A DNA stretch of 64,000 bases from Phyllostachys edulis (Eukaryota; Streptophyta; Magnoliopsida; Poales; Poaceae), in assembly GCA_036346405.1 (NCBI GenBank), contig CM070551.1, positions 58,174,488 to 58,238,487 of the forward strand, given 5' to 3'. Each line of letters starts with the position of its first letter. Position 1 is the first letter of the stretch. Of the stretch, positions 51,201-62,200 are shown piece after piece. The translations under genes were made by a program, and so were the position numbers. The notes beneath the pieces were generated by a model. The model worked only from the letters and a program-made list of their open reading frames with translations. It was not told the DNA's origin and did not search any database.

Positions 51201-51551
51201 TTGGATTGGATCAGCTGGGAGAATGACCATATTTTGCTGGTGTATTTTGCATATATTGGCATACTCAATTTAATTACATCAATTTTGCAACAGTAATACT
51301 TGTGGCAATCAGGATTTTCTATTTTACATCAATCCAGGGACACTTGTCTGTGATACACTGATATTATTTTCCAATTAGCAAGATCCTTGTAGTGTTACTG
51401 ATTAATTTTTTTTTTACAAGACCACTTGTCTTGATGTATTATTTTACATTATCCAATTAGCAAGATCTAATACTATAACAAGATACGAAACATGTTTTTT
51501 TTTCTCTTCGTGAAATTAGGCACAAAACCTGCTAGACTGCAAAAGGCTGGA
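48215..51551. repeat. Tandem array unit F, truncated at the receptor kinase promoter
   Basis: GTTTC-dense block 48630-49310, GC-rich segment 49325-49550, MITE, tail and AT-rich piece. Homology to units C-E stops at about 51551 (gcaaaaggctggag), where the copia fragment would follow in the others. It lies about 90 bp upstream of the TATA box of the next gene. Confidence 0.9.
49975..50220. mobile_element. Stowaway-like MITE, unit F
   Basis: 246 bp, TA-flanked. The left end is shortened to CTCCTCCGTT and the right end GGAGGGAG is complete. It carries the tcgtt variant as in A, C and E. Confidence 0.92.
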
Positions 51552-51635
51552 GTCCCTAGGCGGAGTCCACCACTATATCATCCACTTTTGGATTAGCGTG
51601 GAGGATTCGTCAAAGAAACACCGTAGTTTGCAGAG

Positions 51636-51645
51636 TCTATAAAAG
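51636..51645 (+). promoter_or_regulatory. TATA box of the LRR receptor kinase gene
   Basis: tcTATAAAAG lies 73-82 bp before the ATG at 51718, a normal place for a plant core promoter with a short leader. The sequence between the array end (51551) and here is the only visible non-repeat promoter DNA. An out-of-frame ATG at 51714 overlaps the leader end. Confidence 0.6.
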
Positions 51646-51717
51646 CTTCTTTCAGTGGTACAACTCAGTGCAAACTAAACCAGCACCAAACTGTTGAGTG
51701 CCGATAGTACCTCATGC

Positions 51718-54700
51718 ATGTGCACCAACTACATGGCTTGTGTGCCGTCGCCTTTTCCTACTTCTCTGACTATCGTCATAGCCATCCTCCTCTCTTCTCC
51801 CTTGAATTTGTTGTCATATGCAGCCGTAGCTGTGAAACCCAGCACAAGCCGGGATGCCCTGCTTTGCCTCAAGTCCCACATCTCTGATCCCACGGGAGCA
51901 TTAGCCACATGGAACGTCAGCTCGCTCAACTTCTGCAGCTGGCATGGTGTCCGATGCACGAAGCATCCTCAACGCCATGTGGTGGCGTTGGACCTCGAGG
52001 AGCAAGGCCTCACCGGTGAAATCCCGGCATGCATTGCTAACCTCAGTTCTCTGGAGAGAATCCACCTGCCAAATAACCAACTCTCCGGTCACATCCCGCC
52101 GGAGCTCGGTCAGCTGACGTCACTCGAATACCTCAACCTCAGCTTTAACGCACTCAGTGGGGAGATCCCAGCTTTGCTGTCGGCATGCTCTGGCCTTCAG
52201 GTCATCGCCCTCCAGAACAACTCCATCGGAGGTGAGATCCCCTCGACCCTTGGTACGCTACGAAATCTTTCCTCAGTAGACTTCACCACCAACAACCTCT
52301 CCGGTGAGATCCCACGGTTACTCGGTAGCTCACAGGCTCTGGAATACGTCCGTCTTACAAACAACTTTCTCAGTGGAGAAATACCACCACACTTAGCAAA
52401 TAGCTCCTCACTCCGCTACCTTGCTGTCGCAAACAACAGCATCGAGGGTGGAATTCCAGCAGCCCTTTTCAACAGCTCAACCATCACAGTCGTAGATCTC
52501 CGGTGGAACAATCTTTCTGGACCAATTCCGCCATTCGCAAAGTTCCCTCTGCCACTAAAGTACCTTGGTCTCACTGGAAATAACCTCGCAGGGACAATAC
52601 CTGCCGCGGTCGGAAACCTTTCATCCCTTACTGGTCTCTTGCTTGCACAGAACCAGTTGCAGGGAAGCATCCCAGATATAAGCAAACTAGCCGACTTGAA
52701 ATATCTTGACCTATCTTACAACAATTTGTCAGGGATTGTTCAACACTATGTTTACAACTTCTCATCGCTGATCTACCTCGGATTGGCCAGCAACAGCCTT
52801 GAAGGAACATTACCTTCAGACATGGGCAACAACCTCCCGAATATCATAGTGGTGATGATGTCTAGCAATCAATTCGAGGGAGAGATCCCTGCATCACTGT
52901 CCAACGCCTCCAACCTAGAGTATGTCTATCTCGCCAACAACTCTTTCCGTGGGCTGGTTCCTTCTTTTGGATCACTGCCGAATTTGCAGAGCTTAATGCT
53001 GTACTCAAACAGCCTGGAGGCTGGAGACTGGGCATTCCTCTCCTCACTGAGAAATTGCACACAATTACTACAATTAAACTTAGGTACGAACAACTTAAGT
53101 GGAAACATGCGCACCTCTGCAGCTTACCTGCCAAGAAGTATAGAGGAACTAACTCTTGCGTCAAACCGCATATCTGGCACCATTCCTGCGGAGATTGGCA
53201 ACCTCACCAACCTTTCCCTTCTTTATCTTGATAAAAACTTGTTAACTGGACGTATACCTTCTACTGTCAGCCACCTACGCAATTTGTTCGTCTTAAGCCT
53301 GTCACATAACCAACTTTCTGGAAAGATCCCACCTTCCATTGGTAAGTTGGATCAACTGAGTGAACTTTATTTTGATGAAAACGATTTGAGTGGAAGCATA
53401 CCTGCAGATTTAGCTGGCTGCAAGAGTTTGGTAGCCCTAAACCTTTCTTGTAATGCCTTGAGTGGCAGTATACCGGAAGATCTCTTTGTCAGTTTGGATC
53501 AATTGAGTTGGTTCCTTGACTTATCACACAACCAACTCAGGGACTCCATACCACCAAAAATTGGTAGCCTGATAGACCTTGATTCCTTCAACATTTCCCA
53601 CAACAAATTCTCTGGGAAAATCCCCTACCCTTGGTGCCTGTGTCCATTTGGAATCACTTCGCATAGAAGGAATCTCCTGTATGGAACCATTCCAAACTCT
53701 CTGATGAACCTCAGAGGCATCAACGAGGTGGATTTATCACAAAACAACCTATCTGGTGCAATACCAGAATTCTTCTCATCTTTTGCCTCCTTGCGGTATC
53801 TAAACATCTCCTTCAACAACTTTGAGGGACCAGTTCCTGTAGGTGGAGTATTTGCCAATACAAGTATCATATTTATCCAAGGCAATCCAAGATTATGTGC
53901 AAATTTTCCACTACAAGAGTTGCCAAGGTGCTCTGCTTTAAGATCTAAAAGAAAGCACAACTACATTGTTCCAATGTTGGCATCTCTGTCAGCTATCATT
54001 GTGCTTGCTCTATTCATAGGTTTGTTGTTTTTACTGGTCAAAATTTCGAAGAAGAGCAAGCAGGATCGGAAATCCACAAACTCTATTCGCCAATCCTACT
54101 TTGAGCTAAAGAAGCCATCCTATAAAGATCTAAGCAAAGCAACAAATGGATTTTCGTTGTCAAATGTGGTTGGCTCTGGCCGATTTGGGACGGTCTATAA
54201 AGGCAGGTTGATTGGAGAAGATGGTACGGTCGCTATTAAAGTGTTCAGGCTCGATGAATTTGGGGCATCGGATACCTTTATTGCTGAGTGCAAAGCATTG
54301 AGGAACACTCGCCATCGCAACCTTGTCAAAGTAATTACTGCGTGTTCGACTTATGATCCTATGGGGAATGAATTCAAAGCTCTGGTTTTTGATTACATGA
54401 CTAATGGTAGCCTTGAGAGTCGACTTCATTCCAGTGTCTGCCCTATGGTGAACTGAGTTTGCAAGCAAGGATATGCATAGCGGTAGACATTGCCTCTGCT
54501 TTGGTTTACCTTCATAACCAGTGCAACCCAGCGGTGGTCCACTGTGATTTGAAACCAAGCAATATCCTTTTTGATAATGACAACGTTGGCTGTGTTTGCG
54601 ACTTTGGGCTAGCAAAGTTTATACTTGGTTATTCTTCTGGAGGTCATAGCAGCTCTGCAAGCATGGTTGGACCAAGGGGATCAGTTGGATACATTGCACC

Positions 54701-55235
54701 CGGTGAGTAGAACTTATGATCATATTCTACAGCTTTATTAACAAAAAGTAGCTTTATTTTATGGACTATGGTAATCATATGACGTTATGTGTGTTTGCTC
54801 CTCCGTTTGTTGACTTCCTCCTGTTTTACAGAGTACGGTATGGGAAGCAAAGTCTCAACTGAGGGTGATGTATATAGTTATGGTATTATTCTGCTGGAAA
54901 TGTTAACGATGAAGCGCCCAACTGATGAAGTGTTCAATGATGGCTTTACCATTCGAAAGTATGTAGAAGCATCACTTTCGGGAATTCAAAAGATTCTAGA
55001 CCCTAGTCTTATTCCACATATGAGAGTTGACCTTACTGACTATACTCCACAAGTACAAGACTATGGCACAATTTCATCCGTGGAAAGTTGCATTCTTCGG
55101 CTGCTTAAACTTGGTCTATTATGCTCCGAGGAATCACCAAAAGATAGACCAAGGATGGAGACTGTCTACAGCGAAGTGATTACAATAAAAGATGCAGTTT
55201 TGTCTGTAACACGCTACTCAGAGGAACTACATTAA
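51718..55235 (+). CDS. LRR receptor-like kinase, XA21/FLS2-type (class XII), frame broken
   Basis: Plasma-membrane receptor kinase expected to sense extracellular ligands. The ATG at 51718 (or 51733) is followed by a hydrophobic signal peptide (TIVIAILLSSPLNLLSY). Next come an LRRNT domain with NFCSWHGVRC, about 25 LRRs of the plant GxIP type to about 53860, a membrane segment (VLALFIGLLFLLV, about 54000-54040) and a kinase domain. Kinase motifs: G-loop GSGRFGTVYKG, VAIKVF lysine, catalytic HCDLKPSN (Cys before Asp, so non-RD, as in immune receptors), DFG and, across the intron, IAPEYG. The stop is at 55233. Two defects are seen. The frame ends in TGA at 54454-54456 within the kinase and resumes one base out of frame. 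Within about 53622-53671 one LRR is read in the wrong frame between two compensating shifts. Both sit by short homopolymers, so real decay or sequence error are both possible. Class assignment is by motif. Confidence 0.88.
54703..54831 (+). other. Intron of the LRR receptor kinase gene
   Basis: GTGAGTAG at 54703 and TTTTACAG ending at 54831 bound 129 bp. Joining the exons gives ATT GCA CCC GAG TAC, restoring the kinase APE motif as IAPEYG. A single intron at this place is usual for rice LRR-XII kinases. Confidence 0.9.
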
Positions 55236-55300
55236 GTGCTTGGCAGTAGGATGTCTACCATTGTCACAGAATTCCTTATGCACAGTGATCTAATTATAAT

Positions 55301-55531
55301 TGTTGTAATATCGGTCCACGATGGGCAGCAGGCTCATCCTGCCATTAGCTTAGTTTAGTCACATATTGTTTATTATATTGTGAGGGCATACCTCCTCCAC
55401 CTATATAAGAGAGGCAGGGGCTCTCGTTATGTACACATCCAATGGATATGAATAAAAAGAGAAAAGGCTATCGGGACTATATCTCGTGTTTACTTTAATT
55501 CCTGTTCTTGAGTGCTTGATTGTTGGCAACA
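55301..55531. mobile_element. Possible short LTR downstream of the receptor kinase
   Basis: 231 bp bounded by TGTTG and CAACA, with a TATA-like tatataagagaggc and an aataaaa signal inside, as in small copia LTRs. There is no matching target duplication (ataat versus caacc) and no partner LTR, so this could instead be the gene's 3' flank with chance ends. Confidence 0.35.
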
Positions 55532-55921
55532 CAACCACTATTTTACATGTTTGCAGCACAACAACGCTATCGTATACCCTTCCTTCTTCTTCTTCCCTGG
55601 TCGTGGCATCCACAACTTCTGTCCGCCGGTGTCGCTACGCCATCCGTCAGTATCCACCTCACCTGTGTTACCTGATTTTCAAAATCGGGATGTAAATATT
55701 TAATTTGGCGATTTGTAAAAAAATTATCGTACTTTAAAAATTTGCAGCATTTAATTAAAAGGTTGCATCTAAAATTAAATCGAATTGTTTGAAAATGTTC
55801 CCTAAAATTAAATTAAATTGTTTTCCTGTTTTCGCATGCATCAAAAACATGTCATACATTCGTGTCATCACTCTCTTCTCCAGTTCAACCGGCTGTAGAC
55901 AAAACTTCTGCGTGTCTATTC
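55532..55921. other. Intergenic sequence, nothing recognised
   Basis: AT-rich, with a short pyrimidine-rich patch near 55580-55600. Two related phrases (aaattaaatcgaattgttt and aaattaaattaaattgtttt) lie at 55771 and 55805. No gene is seen. Confidence 0.5.
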
Positions 55922-56152
55922 TGTTGAAGATAGAATCCATGCACGTTGCATGGATCTAGCAGGACGCTATTCTCTCCACCAGAGTTTCTATGTATAGATT
56001 TTATCTCTTTCCTAGAGTAGCTCCTGCTGTTTATAATCCCTGATTTTGTGGACTAATTGTTGTGCCTACCCTGTACACTATTATATCAATGGAAAGCAAT
56101 GTCCCAAATGTGTGGCGCATTCCGTTCTCTCTCGATATTCCACTCTTTCACA
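55922..56152 (+). repeat. 5' LTR of a short-LTR copia element
   Basis: 231 bp starting TGTTGAAGATAGAATCC and ending CTCTTTCACA, directly followed by a primer binding site. No second LTR is found to the right; the element is cut inside gag. Confidence 0.75.
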
Positions 56153-56164
56153 TGGTATCAGAGC
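56153..56164 (+). other. Primer binding site of the short-LTR copia
   Basis: TGGTATCAGAGC directly follows the LTR end CA and is complementary to initiator Met-tRNA. Confidence 0.85.
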
Positions 56165-56189
56165 GATCTTCAATCTCCTCTTCTACTGC

Positions 56190-56697
56190 CCACCGGGTGT
56201 AAGAGCCTATATCCCGTCATCCCAAACCTCAAAGCTTCCAATTTCACCAAATGGAAGACCTACGCCACCGACATGCTTGGGAAGAATGGCATCCTTTCCC
56301 AAGTCGATGGCACTCCCGCAAAGGAGAAGGACCCAAATTGGGTGATGCAGGACTTCTCCATCCTATCCTGGCCCTACGTTGCTATTTCAGATGAAATTCT
56401 TGACTTGGTCATGGAGCCGGACCAATTTGCTCACGACTTCTGGACTCATGCGACGGGTCTATTTCAAGACAATAAGAAGACCAGGGCCATCTACATTGAA
56501 GCTGAATTCGTCTCCATCCTCCAGGGATCCTTGACCAATACTGAGTATTGTCAAAAGCTAAAGAATCTCACCAATCAGCTCTGTGACGTCGGGTGACTAG
56601 TGTCCAATGAGATACTAGTGCCGAACACCCTTTGCGGCCTCAACGAACGTCTCTCGCACATGGCCACATCGGTAACATGCTCAAATCTGACTTGATG
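56190..56697 (+). pseudogene. copia gag fragment
   Basis: The plus strand reads LKASNFTKWKTYATDMLGKN, then VDGTPAKEKDPNW, ILDLVMEPDQFAHDFW and YCQKLKNLTNQLCDVG, the UBN2-like gag of plant copia elements that forms the particle shell. An in-frame TGA follows CDVG at 56597. Beyond it the same frame continues with gag-like NTLCGLNERLSHMATS until about 56690. There the sequence switches to a gypsy element on the other strand. No start codon is obvious after the PBS. Confidence 0.82.
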
Positions 56698-57513
56698 TGA
56701 TGAAGTTCCTCTAGCTCTTGGAAAACTTCTAGTGTTGAACATTTGTGCAGCCATTCTTGTCTTATGGTTCTCTATTTCCTAATGCTTGCCTTCTCGACGA
56801 ATTGCCTTGTTGACTAGCTTCTGGAAATTAGCATAGTCCTGGGCAATCATCTGTATGGACAAATCATCGTTGAGCCTTTCAAGGAATCTCTCTTGCTTGG
56901 CTTCATCTGTTACAATATCTTCCGGTGCATAGCGTGCCAGTTGATTGAACTTGTCCAGATATTCATTCACTGTGCAGCTTCCTTGGTGGAACTTACAAAA
57001 TTCTTTTTTCTTCTAGGTGATCATGCTTGACGGAATATGAGATCAGCAAAAATCTTGCACAAACCCATTCCAAGTGATTGTTTGACAATTAGCATGTAAG
57101 GTGCTGAGTTGCCCCACCATTCATAAGCAGGTCCATGCAATTGATGAGAAGCAAACAAAACTCTCTCGTGATCACTGCACTATAAGATGTCCAATTTCCT
57201 TCCAATAACATGGAGCCAATCGTCTACATCCATAGGTTCTGTGCTGCTAGACAAGGTAGGAGAGCGTGTTCTCATGAACTCTGACATTCTGGACTGCAGA
57301 GGATGAAGAGGACGAGCTTGGAAAGCTCTAGTTTGCTGAGCTTGATTGTTGTTGATAGACTGAGCAAGCAATTCGATCAGATTGTTCTGATTGGCCATCA
57401 TCTTTTTGCCATTCTGACCCATTTGTTGCTGATGGTGGTGGAATTGGGGCATTGTCATTCCCATGGGCATTGCTGGGGTTGGTTCCACTTCCAGAGCGAT
57501 GAGTATTCACCAT
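56698..57513 (-). pseudogene. gypsy (Ty3) gag, decayed
   Basis: On the minus strand from MVNTHRSGSG (57513) through a Gln/Asn-rich stretch, the frame changes near 57400 and gives FMRTRSPTLSSSTEPMDVDDW and WLHVIGRKLDIL. An in-frame TAG follows at about 57179. The chain then continues ASHQLHGPAYEWWGN, GSCTVNEYLDKFNQLARYAP and ANFQKLVNKAIRREGKH, ending about 56770 with a few more gag-like residues to 56698. This is the retrotrans_gag capsid domain of a Ty3/gypsy element. pol is absent: the element is cut at the copia gag junction. Confidence 0.85.
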
Positions 57514-58042
57514 CTATCAGTTACTCTAGAAGGATAGGGAAGGTGACTAAGGCTAGGGGAGACAAAAAGGATAACTAAGAGGGATAGGGGAAATAACACA
57601 CCAAACATAACAACCAAATCAAAAGTTTTTTCAAAAAATTTAATATCTTTATACAACATTCTACTCGATTGATACTCTTAAGCTAGAGAAACAATTCAAT
57701 GCACAGAATGAGTCTTGGCAAACTTAGACTATATAGCTTGGCTGACATTGCATCTTCTTGCATGACGATGCTCACTTGATGGCTCCATGTCTTGTGGTCT
57801 TGAACGTAATGGTAAGAATCATGGTGACCATCTATAGAAATTTTCATGGGAAAGAGTATACATTTAACATTGTAAAATGGTAAGGGGAGATTTAGGAAAG
57901 AAAGAATTTGCTATGAAGATGCTAAAGATAGATAGATGAACAAAGATGACAGCACATTTTATTTTTCTTCTCATATAAAATAAGTTTTAAAGTTTTTCAA
58001 CTAACGACCATTCTAACTAGGTCACGACCTACAGTCGATATG
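57514..58042. other. 5' untranslated region of the gypsy element
   Basis: AT-rich, with no gene. It lies between the gag start and the PBS on the minus strand, as expected for a long leader in gypsy elements. Confidence 0.6.
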
Positions 58043-58054
58043 GCTCTGATACCA
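58043..58054 (-). other. Primer binding site of the gypsy element
   Basis: TGGTATCAGAGC on the minus strand, directly after the LTR end GGTCCGATAAACA. Confidence 0.85.
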
Positions 58055-58540
58055 TGTTTATCGGACCCGGGGGTAACACCCCAAAATCTCTGTGTATTCT
58101 ACACTAGTCCCTGGAACAATAGCTAGTGTAGACAATAAACAAATATGGTAACCTCCATAATTCGCACAACTTTATTAATAAATATCAGAGTTTCACAAGA
58201 ATGACTTCCAAGCCAACAATAAAGAACACATCGAAAGATGAAGAAGTAGTAGAGCCTAGCAAAGTTGCCACAGGCAATTGACTAGGGTAGCAGCCTAGTC
58301 ATCGAGATCTACACCGGTAGCAAAGTCCTTCTCTTCTGAACAACATTTTATTAAGTAAGGGTGAGTATAAAAATGTACTGCACAAGTTACATCTATAACA
58401 GAGTTAATGCATGCATGGATATTATCAAAAGAATGCTTATAGGGTTATTTGTGCAAGAGCAATATTTGGCATTTTTAGATACATTTACTAAGTTCCAAAG
58501 CAGTTATACCATATCAAAAAATCTTTGATTTTAAACTATC
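58055..58540 (-). repeat. Partial 5' LTR of the gypsy element
   Basis: Begins tgtttatcggacccgggggt on the plus strand, the same kind of LTR edge as at 6786, 11495 and 60114. Its far end is lost near 58540, where LINE coding sequence begins. No target duplication can be assessed. Confidence 0.65.
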
Positions 58541-58544
58541 AAGT

Positions 58545-60112
58545 TAGTGCAAGATGCACTTCTGCTTTGAATGGATGACGGGGTTGAAAATTAATTACCA
58601 CAAAAGGGATGTTTTTGTTGTTGGGGTGGACAGAGTAGAGGCCCAGAGAGTTGCAAATTTACTTGATTGCAAACTTGGTCAGTTCCCATTGATTTATTTG
58701 GGGATAGCCATTGGGGATAGAGATATTAAGAAGAAGGCAGCAGAGAAAATCATTGGCAAGCTAGAAAACAGATTGGGTACATGGAAACGTAATCTTTTGT
58801 CTTCAGGGGGCAGATTAATTTTGGCTAATAGTTGTCTTAGTAGCATTCCTATCTACACCATGGGCTTTTACAGGTTGAATGAGGAAGCGCACAAAAAAGT
58901 GGATACGATCAAATCCAGATTTTTCTGGAGAGGGATAGGTAATAAGTTCAAATACCATATGGTTAAGTGGAGTGCAGTTTGTAGACCTAAGAACTTTGGA
59001 GGCTTGGGGGTGATTAACACCAGAATTTTAAATGACTGTCTGCTTAGCAAATGGATCTGGAAAATTGGACAAGCTAATGGGGAACTTTGGTTTAGAATTA
59101 TGAAAGCTAAGTACTTTCCTAACGGGGATTTTAGGAGATCCAATTAACTCAAAGGTTCTCAATTCTAGAGGAGTTTACACAAATTGAAGCAGGTTTTCTC
59201 TTGGGGGGTGAATCATATCTTATGGAATGGACTATCCATCTCTTTTTGGAAAGATATTTGGATAGACCACTGTCCCTTGAAAATCAGGTTTGCCAGGCTT
59301 TTCCGGATTTGCGGGGACCCTTATATTTGTGTGGCAAATTGCTGGGCTAATGGGATGTGGGATATCTTAGAAATTTTGAGATAGAAGAGAGTGTCTAGTG
59401 GGAGGATTTGAAGCAAGTTTTAGCTAATGTTTCTCCAAATAATGAAAGAGATAGAATGAGGTGGTGACTAGAAAAATCAGGGCAGTTTTTGGTCTAGTCC
59501 TTATACAGGCATCTGGTTTATGGGGGTATAACTAGTAGAAAGATGCAGAAACTTTGGGTTAGTAAAATTCCTCTCAAAGTGAAAATTTTATTATGGCAGG
59601 CTTACCAGAGTAGAATTCAAACAGCAGATCAACTAAGATTGAGAGGGTGGCAAGGGGATGTTAATTGTGTCTTGTGTGGGATTGTCGAGGATGTTAATCA
59701 TGTGTTGTTTCGTTGTGTTTTAGCAAAATTTGCTTGGTTCTGTATTGAAGAGATTCTTTGTTGGAAGAGAATTCCAGACTCACTTGATGATCCGCATTTG
59801 AGGTGGCTTCACAAGAGGGGTGCTAACAACTCTCACATTGGTTTATTCAGTTTTGCATCTTTGGCCTGGACTCTTTGGAAAGTCAGAAATAAGGGGGCAA
59901 TTGAGAGGATTTTCCCTAAGCACCCATTTGAAGTTATGTTCAAATTTTTATCTTGTTAGAAGTGGCGGCGAATCCTCCTTACAGAAACTGATCTTTTGAA
60001 GTTGGACAAACTATTTGAGGCGACTGAGGATTGGTTGAAGAACTTTTTCAATGGAAGGCAGTCTTAGCTGAGTAGCCTTTTATCTTTTGTCTTAGTTTGG
60101 CTCCTTATATTT
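58545..60112 (+). pseudogene. LINE (non-LTR retrotransposon) ORF2 C-terminal part, decayed
   Basis: The plus strand reads the last part of a plant L1-type reverse transcriptase: CFEWMTGLKINYHK, FPLIYLGIAIGDRDIK and GRLILANSCLSSIPIYTMGF (58545-59147). After stops it gives WGVNHILWNGLSISFWKDIW (59184-59384). A zf-RVT-like end follows with CVLCGIVEDVNHVLFRC (59543-59959). The product would nick and copy its RNA at the target. The 5' part, including the endonuclease and catalytic RT motifs, is missing, as usual for truncated LINEs. At least five stops or shifts interrupt it. No poly(A) tail is seen; an LTR fragment begins at 60114. Confidence 0.88.
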
Positions 60113-60113
60113 T

Positions 60114-61026
60114 TGTCGGACCCAGATTTCGCAATCTCGAATCCTCTGTGAAAATACTGTGCTATTCCCTGGATCAGTAGATAGCACTCATAGGCACATT
60201 GCTGAATCATTAATTTCATACATGGCATAAAACCATACCATTCATTAATTTAACACATCAGAGTTTACATAGACCGCATCGGGTCAAGTTTTACAATAAG
60301 GGCCGAATAGGCCAAACTGATTACATCACAAAAGTAGCAGAAGCGACAACGGAAGAAAAAGGGGTAGAGCACATCTCTCCATAGGCAAGCGACTAGGGAA
60401 ACCCGTGTGCGTCTGATATTACCCAAAGACTCAAATAATATAGGACGACATAAGCACAAGCGATGTCACCGGATCGAGGCGAGACCTAGACTGAAAGAAC
60501 TAAACTACTCCTCATCTCCTGGGCCTCCAACTTCTGGATCCTCGTAGTATGCGTAATCTCCAGGATTTCCTGCTTTTGAGGGTTTTGGGGGAAAAAAGCA
60601 AGAATGAGCACAACTTCCGTGCTCGCGAGCCAACACACAAAATGCAATAATATACATGCAAGGCTTAACAAGGATGGCTCAGGTTCTTTTATTTGCTAAA
60701 GCAACATTTTCAATTATCATACTTGCAAATTCATATCACTTAGCATTTTAACCAAATTGCATTTTATTAAAGAGAGTAATTATGCAATATTTATATCAGC
60801 AGAGGCTACCTCCACCTTTATGCTTATTTTTGATTGGGGCTATCGCCCATTTATTAACACCATTGAGTTCGAAAATCCAGGAAAATCCAATCTCAGGGCT
60901 AGGTGAGCCTACCACATTTTCATCCCACCACAAAGGTTTTTGAAATAGTACTAACTCTAGTTAAGTTCCCATGTCCGCCTTTGACCGTAGGCGCAGCTGT
61001 TTAAACTGTTTAGACTCTGCAGAGGT
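60114..61026 (-). repeat. gypsy-type LTR fragment
   Basis: Starts tgtcggacccagatttcgc and aligns well with the first 900 bp of the solo LTR at 11495 (gctattccctggatcagtagatagcactca; gagccaacacacaaaatgcaat; ggctcaggttcttttatttgc). Cut at 61026 by the CACTA-like element that follows. Confidence 0.8.
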
Positions 61027-61327
61027 TGTCACTACTACAGAAAAGGCTTTCACAGACGGTTCAAAAACGTCATCACAGACGGTTTCGTGAGCCGTCTCGA
61101 GTTTATGGGTCGATGATGATATGAGGTCATCACGAGCGGTTTTGAACCAAATGTGTGATGTATACTTTCCTGAGCGGTTTGTGGTTCAAACCGTGCGCAA
61201 TAATTAATATCACAGACGGTTTAATCCACCAACCGCAGTGATAATAAATATCCTGACGGTTTCATCCACAAACCGCTGCGTGATAGTACATATCATGACG
61301 GTTTGTGGTGAAACCGTCGTGATGACT

Positions 61328-61828
61328 TCTCTATAAAGCCCCAGCGGTGGTTGCTTGTACCATTAAATCGGCATCATATATATATTATATATATATATTG
61401 TTACGTAATCTCTCGACCACTTTGGTGGGATCGTCCATCGACATTTCAAGGAAGAACGGTAGCCACTCAACCTCATTGTTGCTTGGTTTAAAAAGTATGG
61501 ATGCAAGGAGATAGTCAAGACACAATTACGGATTGGGCGTCTCAAGAATTGTTGGTTGCTAATACATGATGATCTTGAGAAGTAAGATCAACGCCACTTT
61601 CTCGAACATAGCGACGCCCAATCCGTAATTGATGTCCCGACTATCTCCTTGCATCCATACTTTTTAAACTTGCAGGGCTCAATGAGGTTGCCGTGGCTAC
61701 CGCCTCATCCTTCTCATGTCATGTGGAATCCTCCCAAAGTGGTCGAGAGATGTTAATAATATATATATAATATATATATGATGCCGATTTAATGGTACAA
61801 GCAGCCAACGCTGGAGACTTTATAGAGA
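61328..61828. repeat. Long inverted repeat, arms of about 215 bp
   Basis: Left arm 61328-61542 and right arm 61612-61828 are imperfect reverse complements separated by a 69-bp loop. Matching pieces: tctctataaag/ctttatagaga; cttgtaccattaaatcggca/tgccgatttaatggtacaag; an AT run; tctcgaccactttgg/ccaaagtggtcgaga; aaaaagtatggatgcaagga/tccttgcatccatacttttt; acggattgggcgtc/gacgcccaatccgt. A transcript across it would fold into a long hairpin. Confidence 0.9.
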
Positions 61829-61891
61829 AGAGATTATGAATGGAATGGTAGGACGACTGCACGCAAGAGGAACTTGACCGGCATGAACAAG

Positions 61892-62200
61892 GGACTATTA
61901 ATATGAACTAATTATCAATTCAATTTCAGCATAAGACTATTGACACCATTACATGCATCACAGAGCAAGGGGACTATTAATATGAACTAATTATCAATTC
62001 AATTTCAGCATAAGACTATTGACATCATTACGTACATCACACAGCAAGAGGACTATTAATATGAATTAATTATCAATTCAATTTCAGCATAAGACTATTT
62101 ACATCATTACATCACAGAGCAAGGGGACTATTAATATGAACTAATTATCAATTCAATTTCAGCATAAGACTATTAACATCATTGAGCAGTTCATCAGCAA
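61892..62200. repeat. 79-bp tandem repeat, nearly four copies
   Basis: Units begin with ggactattaatatgaa at 61892, 61971, 62050 and 62125 (79, 79 and 75 bp apart). Each contains attatcaattcaatttcagc and ataagactatt.aca. Copies are nearly identical. Confidence 0.9.

Noticed and set aside
51694..51717. An upstream TTG start for the receptor kinase
   Set aside because: TTG is not a usual plant start. The ATG at 51718 or 51733 gives a good signal peptide and fits the TATA distance.
51729..54615. Minus-strand open frames opposite the receptor kinase
   Set aside because: They are shadows of the LRR and kinase coding sequence, with no independent motifs.
55301..56152. Pairing of the two 231-bp LTR-like segments as one element
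   Set aside because: They have equal length but no sequence similarity, and lie only 390 bp apart. Treated as unrelated.
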